From Paramicrobacterium sp051513965 (GTDB taxonomy: Bacteria > Actinomycetota > Actinomycetes > Actinomycetales > Microbacteriaceae), in assembly GCF_051513965.1 (NCBI RefSeq), contig NZ_CP195847.1, positions 3,106,541 to 3,170,540 of the forward strand: a DNA stretch of 64,000 nt, read 5' to 3'. Positions 50,525 to 58,569 of this stretch are shown piece after piece. Every line of letters begins with the position of its first letter. The first letter of the stretch is position 1. The position numbers were made by a program, and so were the translations under genes. Below the pieces are notes generated by a model. The model searched no databases and had not been told where the DNA came from. It saw nothing but the letters and a program-made list of their open reading frames with translations.

Positions 50525-51067
50525 CTAGGTGCGCGAGGGCGTGCGGGTCTCCGCACTGATGAACCAGGCCTGCTGTTCCAGTTTCTCGATGAACTCGTGC
50601 AGCAGATCGGCCGAGGTTGGGTCATCTTCGTCGACGCCGTCGTGCACCTCGCGCACGGTGCCGACGCACGACTCGATGGCCTTCACGACCAGGTCGATGG
50701 CGTCGTGGGTGTCGATCTCGCCCGCCTCGAACTCGGGGAGCGAGGTCTGTGCAGCGACGACCGCGGGGCGTCCGTCGGGAGAAGCGTGCATTGCGCGCAT
50801 CCTCTCGGCCACCCGGTCTGCACCGGCGCGGGCGACGTCGACGAGCTCGTCGAGGTTGAGGTGCAGGTCGCGGAAGTTCGTGCCGACGATGTTCCAGTGC
50901 GCCTGCTTGCCGACCAAGTGAAGGACGATCAGGTCCGTCAGAACGCGCTGCAGCGAGTCGCGCAGCCGCTGGGGAGCGACGAAGCCGTTCTCGGCGTTCT
51001 CTCGCTCGGTGCGGGCGTCGCCGCGGGGCTCGGGAACGGTGACGTCGTTGGGAATGCTCTCACTCAT
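50525..51067 (-). CDS. dps: Dps-family DNA starvation/stationary phase ferritin
   Basis: 180 residues starting MSESIPNDVTVPEPRGD; a much longer upstream frame covers the divergent yibE/F gene in antisense and was dropped. Dps/ferritin motif: LTDLIVLHLVGKQAHWNIVGTNFRDLHLNLDELVDVARAGADRVAERMRAMH, with the ferroxidase His (AHWN), Asp and Glu residues at the dimer interface. The flexible acidic N-terminus lacks the Lys-rich DNA-binding tail of E. coli Dps. Stores iron and protects DNA against peroxide. Confidence 0.9.
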   Translation of the reverse strand: MSESIPNDVTVPEPRGDARTERENAENGFVAPQRLRDSLQRVLTDLIVLHLVGKQAHWNIVGTNFRDLHLNLDELVDVARAGADRVAERMRAMHASPDGRPAVVAAQTSLPEFEAGEIDTHDAIDLVVKAIESCVGTVREVHDGVDEDDPTSADLLHEFIEKLEQQAWFISAETRTPSRT

Positions 51068-51277
51068 GTCATACCTCCGATCGCGTAGCGCGCACACGCG
51101 CACCACACTTCGGACCATACGCCGACCCTCTGACCGGAGGAAGTCCTTGTCCGCCGTCACGCGCCTGTGGTACCCGAAGCCTCTGCGCCCGAGAACCTCC
51201 CGTGAACATGTGGTTTCGGTGCCTCGAGACCGGTGAGAATGGACGTTGGCGCAGTGAGACGGAGACAGGGGGCAGGC

Positions 51278-52510
51278 ATGGGGCACTCTCATTCGCACGA
51301 CGATGTGGTGGAGACGGAGCCGCGTCCGCGGATGAGGATGATCCTCACGGTGGTTGTATCGGCGATCGCTGCGCTCACGATCGTGGGGATGCTTCTGCTG
51401 TGGCCCGACACTGAGAAGATCCCTCAGCAGACCGGTCCGTATCAGGGTGAGGGCGTCAGCCTCGTGAGTGCTACCGTCACCGATGTCGCTCCGTTCGACT
51501 GCGGTGGTGAGCAGCAGGTGCCGAACGATGCCCTGCAGGGCATCGTCGGGCAGTGCGCCGACGTGCACGCCGACCTCGCCGACGGAGGCACCGCCGAGTT
51601 CATGCTTGATCCCACCGCGTATGCGAGTGCGAACATGACCGCGGGCGACCACGTGCGTCTCGTCAAACTCGACGGAGAGGCCGGGGCTCCCGCCAGCTTC
51701 GAGTTCTACGACTTCGAGCGTGGCTCGCAGCTGCTCTGGGTGACCCTCGCGTTCGTCGCGATCGTCGTGCTCATCGGCCGGTGGCGCGGTTTCCGTGCGC
51801 TCTGCGGGGTCGTCATCGCCGTCGGCATCCTTGTTGTCTTCGTCCTTCCCGCGATCCTCTCCGGAGGCCAGCCCGTCGTCGTCGCGGTCGTCGGCTCCAC
51901 GGCGATCATGCTCGTCGTGCTCTACCTCGCTCATGGGCTCTCGATCCGCACGACGGCCGCGCTCTTCGGTGCGATGTTCGGCATCGCGTTCACGGCGCTC
52001 GCCGGAGTGTTCACGACTGGGTGGTCGCATCTGACCGGGGTGGGGTCAGAAGACGACTGGATGCTGCTGTCGACAGCGCCCGGCCTCGACATGAGGTCCG
52101 TCGTCTCGGCGACCATGGTGATCGCGGGGCTCGGCGTGCTGAACGACATCACGATCACGCAGGTGTCGGCCGTGTGGGAGATGCGCGGTCTGAACCCGCA
52201 GTCGTCTGCGCGGCGGATCTTCCGCTCTGCCATGAGGATCGGTCGTGACCACGTGGCATCCAGCATCTACACCCTCGTCTTCGCCTACGCCGGGTCGATG
52301 ATGGCCGTCATGCTGCTGCTCTACACCTACCCGCAGAACCTGCTGGACGTGCTGACGACGGAGCAGATCAGCCAGGAGATCGTGCGCACGCTCGTGGGCG
52401 CCGCCGGGCTGGTGCTCGCGATGCCCGTCACGACGTGGTTTGCGATCGCTCTCGCTCCACCGCAGGAGATGTCAGAGCGAAGACGCGCACGTCAGAGAAC
52501 GCTCGACTGA
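51278..52510 (+). CDS. YibE/F-like membrane protein
   Basis: 410 residues from MGHSHSHDDVVETEPRPRM; an upstream Met extension is unsupported. A short cytoplasmic His-rich start (GHSHSHDD) precedes a first membrane helix, an extracellular domain (about 55-155), and then about seven helices. The C-terminal part has GVLNDITITQVSAVWEMR and GRDHVASSIYTLVFAYAGSMMAVMLLLYTY, the YibE/F signature. In Gram-positives this family has been linked to export functions, but the role is not established. It ends 5 bp from the MBL gene, which runs the other way. Confidence 0.85.
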   Translation: MGHSHSHDDVVETEPRPRMRMILTVVVSAIAALTIVGMLLLWPDTEKIPQQTGPYQGEGVSLVSATVTDVAPFDCGGEQQVPNDALQGIVGQCADVHADLADGGTAEFMLDPTAYASANMTAGDHVRLVKLDGEAGAPASFEFYDFERGSQLLWVTLAFVAIVVLIGRWRGFRALCGVVIAVGILVVFVLPAILSGGQPVVVAVVGSTAIMLVVLYLAHGLSIRTTAALFGAMFGIAFTALAGVFTTGWSHLTGVGSEDDWMLLSTAPGLDMRSVVSATMVIAGLGVLNDITITQVSAVWEMRGLNPQSSARRIFRSAMRIGRDHVASSIYTLVFAYAGSMMAVMLLLYTYPQNLLDVLTTEQISQEIVRTLVGAAGLVLAMPVTTWFAIALAPPQEMSERRRARQRTLD

Positions 52511-52515
52511 GCTGG

Positions 52516-53211
52516 TCACCAGCCGCGGGCCTGCCACTCGGGGAGCGAGGCGCGCTCGTCGCCGAGCGTCGTCGGGTCGCCGTGCCCCGGAAACACTCGA
52601 GTCTCGTCGTCGAACCGGTCGAAGATGCGCTCGGTGACATCGCCGAACAGCTGCGCGAAGCGCTGCGGGTCGCCGTTCGTGTTGCCGACACCGCCGGGAA
52701 ACAGACTGTCGCCCGTGAAGATGAGGGTGGGATGCGTCTCTGACGCCGGCAGCGCGAGCGCGACGGACCCCGGCGTATGACCGCGGAGGGCGATGACCTC
52801 AAGCGTCAGCCCGCCGACCGCGACAGTGTCGCCGTTGTCGAGAAGCTCATCGGCGTCGACGCCGCGTTCTGAGCGCAGCTGCGCGGCATCCTCTCGCCCG
52901 ATCGCGACCGGCGCTCCGGTCTGCGAGGCGAGGTCGGCGGTGGCTCGCGTGTGGTCCCAATGCGCGTGCGTGGTCACGATGCGAGTGACGTGCGCGGCAT
53001 CCTGCGTTTCCGCGATTGTGGGGCTCGCGGCATCCCTCGCGCCCTCGGCGATGAGAGCGTTGATGGCGGTCGGATCGTCAGCGGCATCGATCAGCAGCTG
53101 CTCACCCGAGGCTCGTTCGGTCAGCAGGTAGACCGCGTTGTTCATCGACGAGACGAAGTACCGCCGCACGGTGAACGCCGCGTCATCGACGAGCAGGCTC
53201 GAGGCATCCAT
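52516..53211 (-). CDS. MBL-fold metallo-hydrolase (glyoxalase II-like)
   Basis: 231 residues. The metal-binding motif is THAHWDHTRATADLA (HxHxDH), followed by a Gly-His pair GHTPGSVALALP, FTGDSLFPGGVGNT (the Asp of GDSLF is the bridging ligand) and VFPGHGDPTTLGDE. It resembles glyoxalase II and related hydrolases of thioesters. It starts 22 bp from an ATG-rich region with no obvious operon partner. Confidence 0.88.
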   Translation of the reverse strand: MDASSLLVDDAAFTVRRYFVSSMNNAVYLLTERASGEQLLIDAADDPTAINALIAEGARDAASPTIAETQDAAHVTRIVTTHAHWDHTRATADLASQTGAPVAIGREDAAQLRSERGVDADELLDNGDTVAVGGLTLEVIALRGHTPGSVALALPASETHPTLIFTGDSLFPGGVGNTNGDPQRFAQLFGDVTERIFDRFDDETRVFPGHGDPTTLGDERASLPEWQARGW

Positions 53212-53413
53212 GGTTCTCCCTTCGTCTCTCGTGAGCCTACTTCGCCCCGCGTGTTGGCCGTCACGTACATCTCACACGGAAGTGAGCAGCTCCACAGGGC
53301 GTCTTGCCCATTTGAGTGCTTCTGACGCGTGAAGTTCCTCGTGAGATGCGGCGTTCTAGCGACGCATACCGTGAATAAAAACGGGAAACACTCTTGTCGA
53401 GTCGCCTCCGCAG

Positions 53414-53456
53414 TTCTACACTTCTACAACGTGTAGAACTTCTACAGCGTGTAGAA
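53414..53456. promoter_or_regulatory. Tandem 17-bp palindromes upstream of hmp
   Basis: TTCTACAACGTGTAGAA (53422-53438) and TTCTACAGCGTGTAGAA (53440-53456) are perfect palindromes of TTCTACA/TGTAGAA with 3-bp spacers. A further half-site TTCTACA lies at 53414-53420. They sit about 57 bp before the hmp start, in the 300-bp gap after the MBL gene, where the rest is unremarkable. Strong operator candidate for a nitric-oxide or redox-sensing regulator. Confidence 0.75.
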
Positions 53457-53512
53457 GTCAGGACTCAGTCCCGAGACACATCGTGCCCCACGGGACGGAA
53501 AGGGGAAACACC

Positions 53513-54745
53513 GTGATCTCAGCATCCGCTGTCGAGATCGTTCGAGAGACTCTGCCCGCGGTGAGCGGTGCGATCGGAGACATCACGCCGATCTTCTACC
53601 GGCGCATGTTCGAGGCGCACCCCGAGCTCGAGCGCGACCTGTTCAACCGCGGAAACCAGGCGCAGGGGGAGCAGCAGAAGGCCCTCGCCGGTGCGATCGG
53701 CGCCTACGCGATGCTGCTGGTTCGTGAAGACGCCCCGAGCGTCGACGCGATGATGAATCGCATCGCCAACAAGCACGCCTCGCTCGGCATCACCGAGGAG
53801 CAGTATCCGATCGTCTACCAGCACCTCTTCGAGGCGATCGCGATCGTGCTCGGAGATGCGGCGACCCCCGAGGTCGTGAGCGCCTGGAGCGAGGTCTACT
53901 GGGACATGGCCGCGGCCCTGATCTCCGCCGAGAAGAAGCTCTATGCCCGCTTCGACGTGGAACCCGGCGACGTGTGGCGAGAGCTTCGCGTTCGCGCGCG
54001 TCGGCAGGAGTCGCCCGACACGGTGTCGTTCGAGGTGACGACGCAAGACGGGCGGATGCTGCCAGAAGCGCAGCCCGGCCAGTACATCTCCGTCCAGGTG
54101 ACGCTCCCCGACGGTGCGCGGCAGATCCGCCAATACAGCCTCACCCGCACGCAGCACGGTCACGCCTGGGGGTTCACGGTGAAGGCCGAGCCGGCGCGTG
54201 AGGCCCGCATCCCGGCCGGTCAGGTGTCGAACTACCTGCACCGCAATGTCTTCGAAGACGACATTCTGCGCTGCTCGCTGCCCTACGGCGACCTCGTGGT
54301 CGACGACGGCGACGCGCCCGTCGTGCTGATCTCGGCGGGAATCGGCTGCACTCCGATCATCGGAATGCTGAACCACCTGGCCAGTGCAGAGTCCACGCGT
54401 GACATCACGGTCTTCCACGCGGACCAGTCGATGTCGCGGCATCCTCACCGTTCTGAGCTGGCCACGCTCGTGCGCGAGCTGCCGAACGCGCGGCTGCACC
54501 ACTGGTACGAAGATCTCGGCGCCCGACCCGAGACCGACACGATCGCCGAGGGACTGATCGACCTCGAGCGAATGAACCTCGATCGCGACGCTCAGGTGTA
54601 CCTGTGCGGCCCCGCTCCCTTCATGGCAGCGGTGAGGCGGATGCTGGCGGAGCACGGTTTCGCCGCGTCGCAGATTCACTACGAGGTGTTCGGTCCGGAC
54701 GCGTGGGTGACCGAAGAGAAGCGCGAACTCGTCGGGACCCCCTGA
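53513..54745 (+). CDS. hmp: Flavohemoglobin (nitric oxide dioxygenase)
   Basis: 410 residues from a GTG with AAAGGGG upstream; the in-frame ATG at 53483 lacks a site. The globin domain (about 1-145) has FYRRMFEAHPEL and the proximal-His segment IANKHASLGI. The FAD domain has the RxYSL motif (RQYSLTRTQ), and the NAD(P)H domain has SAGIGCTPIIGMLNHL and a C-terminal YEVFGPD. Converts NO and O2 to nitrate. Downstream there is a long perfect inverted repeat. Confidence 0.94.
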   Translation: MISASAVEIVRETLPAVSGAIGDITPIFYRRMFEAHPELERDLFNRGNQAQGEQQKALAGAIGAYAMLLVREDAPSVDAMMNRIANKHASLGITEEQYPIVYQHLFEAIAIVLGDAATPEVVSAWSEVYWDMAAALISAEKKLYARFDVEPGDVWRELRVRARRQESPDTVSFEVTTQDGRMLPEAQPGQYISVQVTLPDGARQIRQYSLTRTQHGHAWGFTVKAEPAREARIPAGQVSNYLHRNVFEDDILRCSLPYGDLVVDDGDAPVVLISAGIGCTPIIGMLNHLASAESTRDITVFHADQSMSRHPHRSELATLVRELPNARLHHWYEDLGARPETDTIAEGLIDLERMNLDRDAQVYLCGPAPFMAAVRRMLAEHGFAASQIHYEVFGPDAWVTEEKRELVGTP

Positions 54746-54883
54746 CCGCGAGTGCGCGCTAGGGCGGCGGTGGACTTCGCTCTGCCGCCGCCCGCTTCTG
54801 TGTCCTGCACTGGGCCTCAGCGCGTGACGTGCCTCCTCGCGGCCGTGCCTCCCCGTGGCCATGCCTCACCCCGTGGCCGGCCT

Positions 54884-54970
54884 CGTGCACCAGGTAGGAG
54901 AAGTGCTCCTCAGCGGGACGTTTTCGGCCATTCCGTCCTTCTGAGTGCTTCATCTCCTACCTGGTGCACG
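54884..54970. repeat. Perfect 18-bp inverted repeat with 51-nt loop after hmp
   Basis: CGTGCACCAGGTAGGAGA (54884-54901) pairs perfectly with 54953-54970. Inner parts also pair (GAAGTGCTCCTCAG with CTGAGTGCTTC approximately), so the transcript would fold into one long structured stem of about 87 nt. It lies between hmp (ends 54745) and the FMN reductase (starts 55016), about 45 bp before the latter. Terminator, ncRNA or extragenic palindrome. Confidence 0.7.
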
Positions 54971-55015
54971 TCGCATGTTCCTCCGAGGGTGTGGAATAGG
55001 GGAGGAGGTATTTAC

Positions 55016-55573
55016 ATGAGACTGATGATTGTCGTGGCAAGCATTCGTGAGGGGCGCATCGGCCTGCCGATCGCGGAATGGGTGCGTGAGAAGGCGGAGG
55101 CCGACGGCCGGTTCGAGATCGACTGGGCGGACCTGAAAGAGATCGACCTGCCGCTCATGACAGAGCCCAACCACCCGAAGCTCGGCCAGTACACGCACGA
55201 GCACACCAAGCGGTGGAGTGCCCGAGTCGACGCGTGCGACGCATTCATTTTCGTGCAGCCGGAGTACAACTACAGCTTCGCTCCGAGCCTTAAGAACGCT
55301 CTCGATTATCTGCACCGCGAGTGGAAGCGCAAGCCGGTCGGCACCGTCAGCTACGGCGGCATCTCCGGTGGAACGCGCGGAACGACAGCCATCAGGCCGA
55401 CGGAGCTTGTACTCGGTCTCGCCCCCACGACGGTGAACGTCGAGCTCGCCTGGGCCGCGAAGCAGATCGACGGCGGGCGCTTCGTGCCGCGTGACAGCAA
55501 CAATGACCTGCTCGCGGCGATGCTCGATGAGATCGTCGAGCTCGACGGCGCTCTGCGCCCGCTGCGGAAGTAG
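55016..55573 (+). CDS. NADPH-dependent FMN reductase
   Basis: 185 residues from MRLMIVVASIREGRIGLPIAEWVREKAEAD, with a strong GGGGAGGAGG site upstream. The flavodoxin-like fold is shown by the start and by FVQPEYNYSFAPSLKNALDYLHREWKRKPVGTVSYGGISGG, the PEYN/S(I/F)P-LKNALD segment of NADPH:FMN reductases (azoreductase/YieF-like). Cytoplasmic. Followed 7 bp later by the LOG-like gene, so the two may form a unit. Confidence 0.9.
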   Translation: MRLMIVVASIREGRIGLPIAEWVREKAEADGRFEIDWADLKEIDLPLMTEPNHPKLGQYTHEHTKRWSARVDACDAFIFVQPEYNYSFAPSLKNALDYLHREWKRKPVGTVSYGGISGGTRGTTAIRPTELVLGLAPTTVNVELAWAAKQIDGGRFVPRDSNNDLLAAMLDEIVELDGALRPLRK

Positions 55574-55580
55574 GGGGGGC

Positions 55581-56149
55581 ATGATCCTTCAGAGCGTCAC
55601 CGTCTTCACCGGTTCGGCATCCGGAGTGAACCCGCGCTTCGCCGAGGCGGTGAAGCAGTTTGCGGATGCCGCGAGCGCCAGCGGCATCTCCGGAGTGTAC
55701 GGCGGGGCCACGTCGGCCTCATGGGCGTCTTCGCTGACGCGATGCTCGCCGCTGGCGCCGAGGTGCGCGGCGTCATGCCCAAGGGGCTCGTCGATCGAGA
55801 GATCGCCCACCCTGGGCTCACCGGTCTCGAGGTGGTCGCAGACATGCACGAGCGCAAGCAGCGCATGGCGGAGCTGGGGGACGGCTTCGTCGCGCTGCCC
55901 GGCGGAGTCGGCACGCTCGAGGAGCTGTTCGAGGCGTGGACGTGGCAGCATCTCGGCATCCATGCGAAGCCTGTCGCGCTGTTCGACGTGGATGGGTTCT
56001 GGCAGCCGCTCGTTCAGATGCTCGACTCGATGACGGATGCCGGTTTCATCGCGGCCCCCTTCCGCGAGGCGCTCATCGTGGAGTCGAACCCCGAGGTGCT
56101 CCTGGAGGCGATGAGTGCATGGCAGCCGCTGCCGCCGAAATGGTCGTAG
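55581..56149 (+). pseudogene. LOG-family (TIGR00730) Rossmann protein with a single frameshift
   Basis: The start MILQSVTVFTGSASGVNPRFAEAVKQFADAASASGISGVYGG is normal, but the frame then continues wrongly. The right frame resumes with GLMGVFADAMLAAGAEVRGVMPKGLVDREIAHPG and holds LPGGVGTLEELFEAWTWQHLG, the catalytic PGGxGTxxE motif. The change lies at the G run near 55702-55708: one extra G restores VYGGGHVGLMG. The family removes ribose 5-phosphate from nucleotides (cytokinin-type activation). It follows the FMN reductase. Real mutation or homopolymer sequencing error. Confidence 0.82.
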
Positions 56150-56180
56150 CGGTTCGTGACACGACGTGCATTGCGGCTCG

Positions 56181-56471
56181 TCACAGCACGTGCACCCCGA
56201 ACTCCGTCGCGACAGTGGAGAGCCGTGCGTTGAAAGTGGCGAGACTCGCGTCGTTCTCCAGGGCGGTATCAAGAACGCAGCAGTCTGGTAGCTTCAGGCC
56301 GCTTTCGACGCGAAGCTTCGCGAGGCGTGCCGCGCTGCGGGGACCCGGGGACCATTCGTTCACGCGGAGGTCGTTCAGTGCTTGAATCGCGAGAGCCTCA
56401 CGACCCGCGCGCATCGGCCCGATGAGCACTTCGGTGAACGTAAGCGAGTGCATCAGAGGGCTGTCGGTCAC
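56181..56471 (-). pseudogene. PIN-domain (VapC-like) C-terminal fragment
   Basis: The segment MHSLTFTEVLIGPMRAGREALAIQALNDLRVNEWSPGPRSAARLAKLRVESGLKLPDCCVLDTALENDASLATFNARLSTVATEFGVHVL matches the second half of VapC-like PIN domains (HSLTLAEVLVGPxRAG ... LKLPDCCVLDAAL). The first acidic residue and about 40 N-terminal residues are absent. A GTG at 56471 overlaps the DUF488 stop by 4 bp, so translation may be coupled, but the RNase site is incomplete. No antitoxin gene is seen beside it. Confidence 0.65.
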
Positions 56472-57007
56472 GCGTCCTGGGCGGGATACGTGACCTCGCC
56501 GTCGGGTGCTGTGACCGCTCCGGGCGTGAGGCTCGCGGCATCCGTTCGCGTCGCCGACAGAATGTGGAAGACGCTCTCGCCGCGGGCGAGCAGGTGGTCG
56601 GCGATGATGCGCCGGTGGCAGCGCCACCACACGGCCTCGGAGCACATCACCGCCGTGGGAGCGTGTTCTCCCCATGTGAGTAACCTGTTGATACCGTTAC
56701 GAAACTCGTCAGAGAGTGCCCAGTCGGCGTAGTTCTGGAAGCTCTGATTGCGCCACATCGCGTTGACGCTCGCATCCACCGTGCGCGATCGGTTGCGACG
56801 TCCGCCGAGCTCCTCGATGCGTCGATACTCGGCGCCGAACGCGGGCAGTGTCTCTTCGAGCGCGTCGTCGTTGAATTGAGGATGCTTGCGGGAGCCCGTG
56901 AGCTTGCGCACGTCGACGATCGTTCGGATGCCGTTCTCACGCAGCATCCGCCCGAACTCGTCGAGCGTGTGATCGGAATGCCCGATCGTGAACAGCGGCT
57001 GCGGCAC
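56468..57007 (-). CDS. DUF488 domain protein
   Basis: 179 residues from a GTG at 57005-57007 that overlaps the stop of the DUF2945 gene by one base. The start VPQPLFTIGHSDHTLDEFGRMLRENGIRTIVDVRKLTGSRKHPQFND is the DUF488 core (TIGHS, DVR, P-F), and the end has TAVMCSEAVWWRCHRRIIADHLLARGESVFHIL (MC-E....CHR). The conserved Cys and His suggest an enzymatic or nucleic-acid role; no reaction is established. Longer upstream reading is antisense. Confidence 0.87.
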   Translation of the reverse strand: MPQPLFTIGHSDHTLDEFGRMLRENGIRTIVDVRKLTGSRKHPQFNDDALEETLPAFGAEYRRIEELGGRRNRSRTVDASVNAMWRNQSFQNYADWALSDEFRNGINRLLTWGEHAPTAVMCSEAVWWRCHRRIIADHLLARGESVFHILSATRTDAASLTPGAVTAPDGEVTYPAQDA

Positions 57008-57219
57008 TACTTCTTCGATCGACTCAGCGCCGAGCCTTTGTGCGCCGCGACGTGGTCGGTCTTGTCGCTCCTGATCTCGTACTGCGGATCGTCCGGGGTG
57101 GCCCGCCGCGTGTGCCCCTTGTAATCGAAGTCCTTCGTGTGCACGGCGGTGATGGTTCCGGAGACATGACCGGCCTCGGAGTTCCAGGTCACGTGATCGC
57201 CGACGTTGAATTTCGTCAT
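57007..57219 (-). CDS. DUF2945 small protein
   Basis: 70 residues: MTKFNVGDHVTWNSEAGHVSGTITAVHTKDFDYKGHTRRATPDDPQYEIRSDKTDHVAAHKGSALSRSKK. AAGGAGG lies before the ATG. This is the DUF2945/hypervirulence-associated small barrel (VGDxVxWNSEAGxVxGxI...YKGHxxxASxDDPQYEIxSDKTxHxAxHKGSAL). Coupled to the DUF488 gene. Confidence 0.92.
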   Translation of the reverse strand: MTKFNVGDHVTWNSEAGHVSGTITAVHTKDFDYKGHTRRATPDDPQYEIRSDKTDHVAAHKGSALSRSKK

Positions 57220-57328
57220 CGTTCCTCCTTGTTCCCGTGTGCCCATCGTAGGCTGGGCTGACCCGTGAGGGAGAGAAGCGGTCACCCATGGATGACCTCG
57301 ACGGACGAGACGAGCAGAGGAGCTCACG

Positions 57329-57685
57329 ATGCCACGATTGCTTCACGCGTCCCACAGTCACCTGTTCGTGGGAGCGCGACTGTGGCCCGATTTCGACGAG
57401 GATGCTCCGCACGTTGTGACACCGGACAGCACGGATCGGCACCTCGACCAGCTGCGTGGCACCGAGACCGGTTCTGACATGCCCGAGGACCGCGTCGTGT
57501 TCAGCGACGGGTCAAGCGCCGAGGCCACCCTGCACCCCGCGGAGGGCAAGACGCAGCGCCTCGACGTCGCGTCATACGAGACGCAGGCGGGCACCGTGGT
57601 CGCGGCGAAGTCGTGGTTCTGCGACGAGCGTGCCGACGCGGCATCCGGTTCGGCCATTCTGCTGGTCACAGAGCGTGCGGGCTGA
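57329..57685 (+). CDS. Hypothetical protein
   Basis: 118 residues beginning MPRLLHASHSHLFVGARLWPDFDEDAPHVVTPDS. It has no signal peptide or membrane helix. The C-terminal part is beta-strand-like (DRVVFSDGSSAEATLHPAEGK, VVAAKSWFCDERADAASGSAILLVTERAG). Codon usage fits the neighbours, so it may be a real gene, but no family is recognised and the promoter is shared with the divergent DUF2945 gene. Confidence 0.5.
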   Translation: MPRLLHASHSHLFVGARLWPDFDEDAPHVVTPDSTDRHLDQLRGTETGSDMPEDRVVFSDGSSAEATLHPAEGKTQRLDVASYETQAGTVVAAKSWFCDERADAASGSAILLVTERAG

Positions 57686-57794
57686 AAATGCAACCCTCTC
57701 GATTCATCCATGCTGACGGCCTAGCATGACGATCAGACACAGAGTTCGAGACCGCGAGTTGGCAATGCCAACGAGGCGCAGAGGAAGAGGACGA

Positions 57795-58340
57795 ATGTTC
57801 GGCAAGAAGCTTTTGGGCACTGGAGCGGCCGTGACGGCCACCGCGATCGTCGGGTCGATTGCGAGTCAGGATGCCGACAGCGCGTGGTACCGCAAACTGA
57901 CCAAGCCGGACTTCCAACCGCCGAAGGAAGCCTTTCCGATCGTGTGGCCGGTGCTCTACGCGAGCATCGCGCTGAGTTCTGCGGGGGTGCTCGCCGCGAA
58001 GGCACGGCGCCGAGCGGTCGCGAAGCGCCGCGCGAACTGGGGTGCGCGACCGGATGCCGTGGAATCGGCGAAATCTGGCGACACCACGCGCGGCTTCCGT
58101 CGAGCCCTCGCCGTGAACCTTGTGCTCAACGCCGGGTGGTCGTGGACGTTCTTCCGTGAGCGCGACCTCGACCTGGCGCTCGTGACGGCGACCGGCCTTG
58201 CCGCGAGCAGCGCCGACCTCGCACGACGCGCGGGCAAGGTGCACAAGGGCCTCGGGCTGGCGCTCGTGCCCTACGCGGCCTGGTGTGCGTTCGCGACGGT
58301 CTTGAGCGGGAGCATCCGCAACCTCAACCCGAAGGCGTGA
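57795..58340 (+). CDS. tspO: TspO/MBR family protein
   Basis: 181 residues from an ATG with GAGGAAGAGG upstream; an earlier Met at 57726 is unsupported. Five helices. The conserved helix 1-2 loop is WYRKLTKPDFQPPKEAFPIVWPVLY (W-x-KPxxxPPxxxFxxVWxxLY), followed by FRRALAVNLVLNAGWSWTFFRERDLDLAL. The insertion KARRRAVAKRRANWGARP is longer than usual and basic. TspO binds porphyrins and helps regulate tetrapyrrole and stress responses. Confidence 0.9.
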   Translation: MFGKKLLGTGAAVTATAIVGSIASQDADSAWYRKLTKPDFQPPKEAFPIVWPVLYASIALSSAGVLAAKARRRAVAKRRANWGARPDAVESAKSGDTTRGFRRALAVNLVLNAGWSWTFFRERDLDLALVTATGLAASSADLARRAGKVHKGLGLALVPYAAWCAFATVLSGSIRNLNPKA

Positions 58341-58350
58341 CGCTCTGCGC

Positions 58351-58476
58351 TGCCTGACGTGCTTCTAGCCGCCTAAGCTGACGCGCTGCCTACCCAACCT
58401 GCGTGCTGCTACCCGCCCGATCTGCCGCGCTGCTGCCCGCCTAGCCTGACGTGCTGCTGCCCGCCTCGCCTGACGT
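58351..58476. repeat. Degenerate GC-rich tandem repeats
   Basis: Two adjacent 24-mers, GCTGCTGCCCGCCT(A/C)GCCTGACGT at about 58429-58452 and 58453-58476, differ at one position. The sequence before them (58351-58428) is made of looser relatives of the same unit (for example GACGTGCTTCTAGCCGCC). It occupies the 540-bp gap after tspO, before the inverted repeat at 58513. No gene is recognisable in that gap. Confidence 0.6.
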
Positions 58477-58512
58477 GCTGTTCACCGCCGCGCGCCCCCT
58501 GTTTGACCCAGT

Positions 58513-58569
58513 CCAGGTGTACCGGATACCGCTTTCCAGCTGCGAGAAAGCGGTATCCGGTACACCTGG
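58513..58569. repeat. Perfect 24-bp inverted repeat with 9-nt loop
   Basis: The left arm at 58513-58536 begins CCAGGTGTACCGGATACCGC and ends TTTC. The right arm (58546-58569) is its exact reverse complement, with CAGCTGCGA as loop. Part of the same arm, ATCCGGTACACCTGA, recurs at 58841-58855. The next gene on the minus strand (MFS) ends at 58880, so the second copy lies just after that gene. Terminator-like or a mobile hairpin; no T tail follows. Confidence 0.8.

Noticed and set aside
51068..52030. N-terminal extension of the Dps frame across the yibE/F gene
   Set aside because: It is antisense to a well-supported membrane protein gene, and Dps starts normally at MSESIPND.
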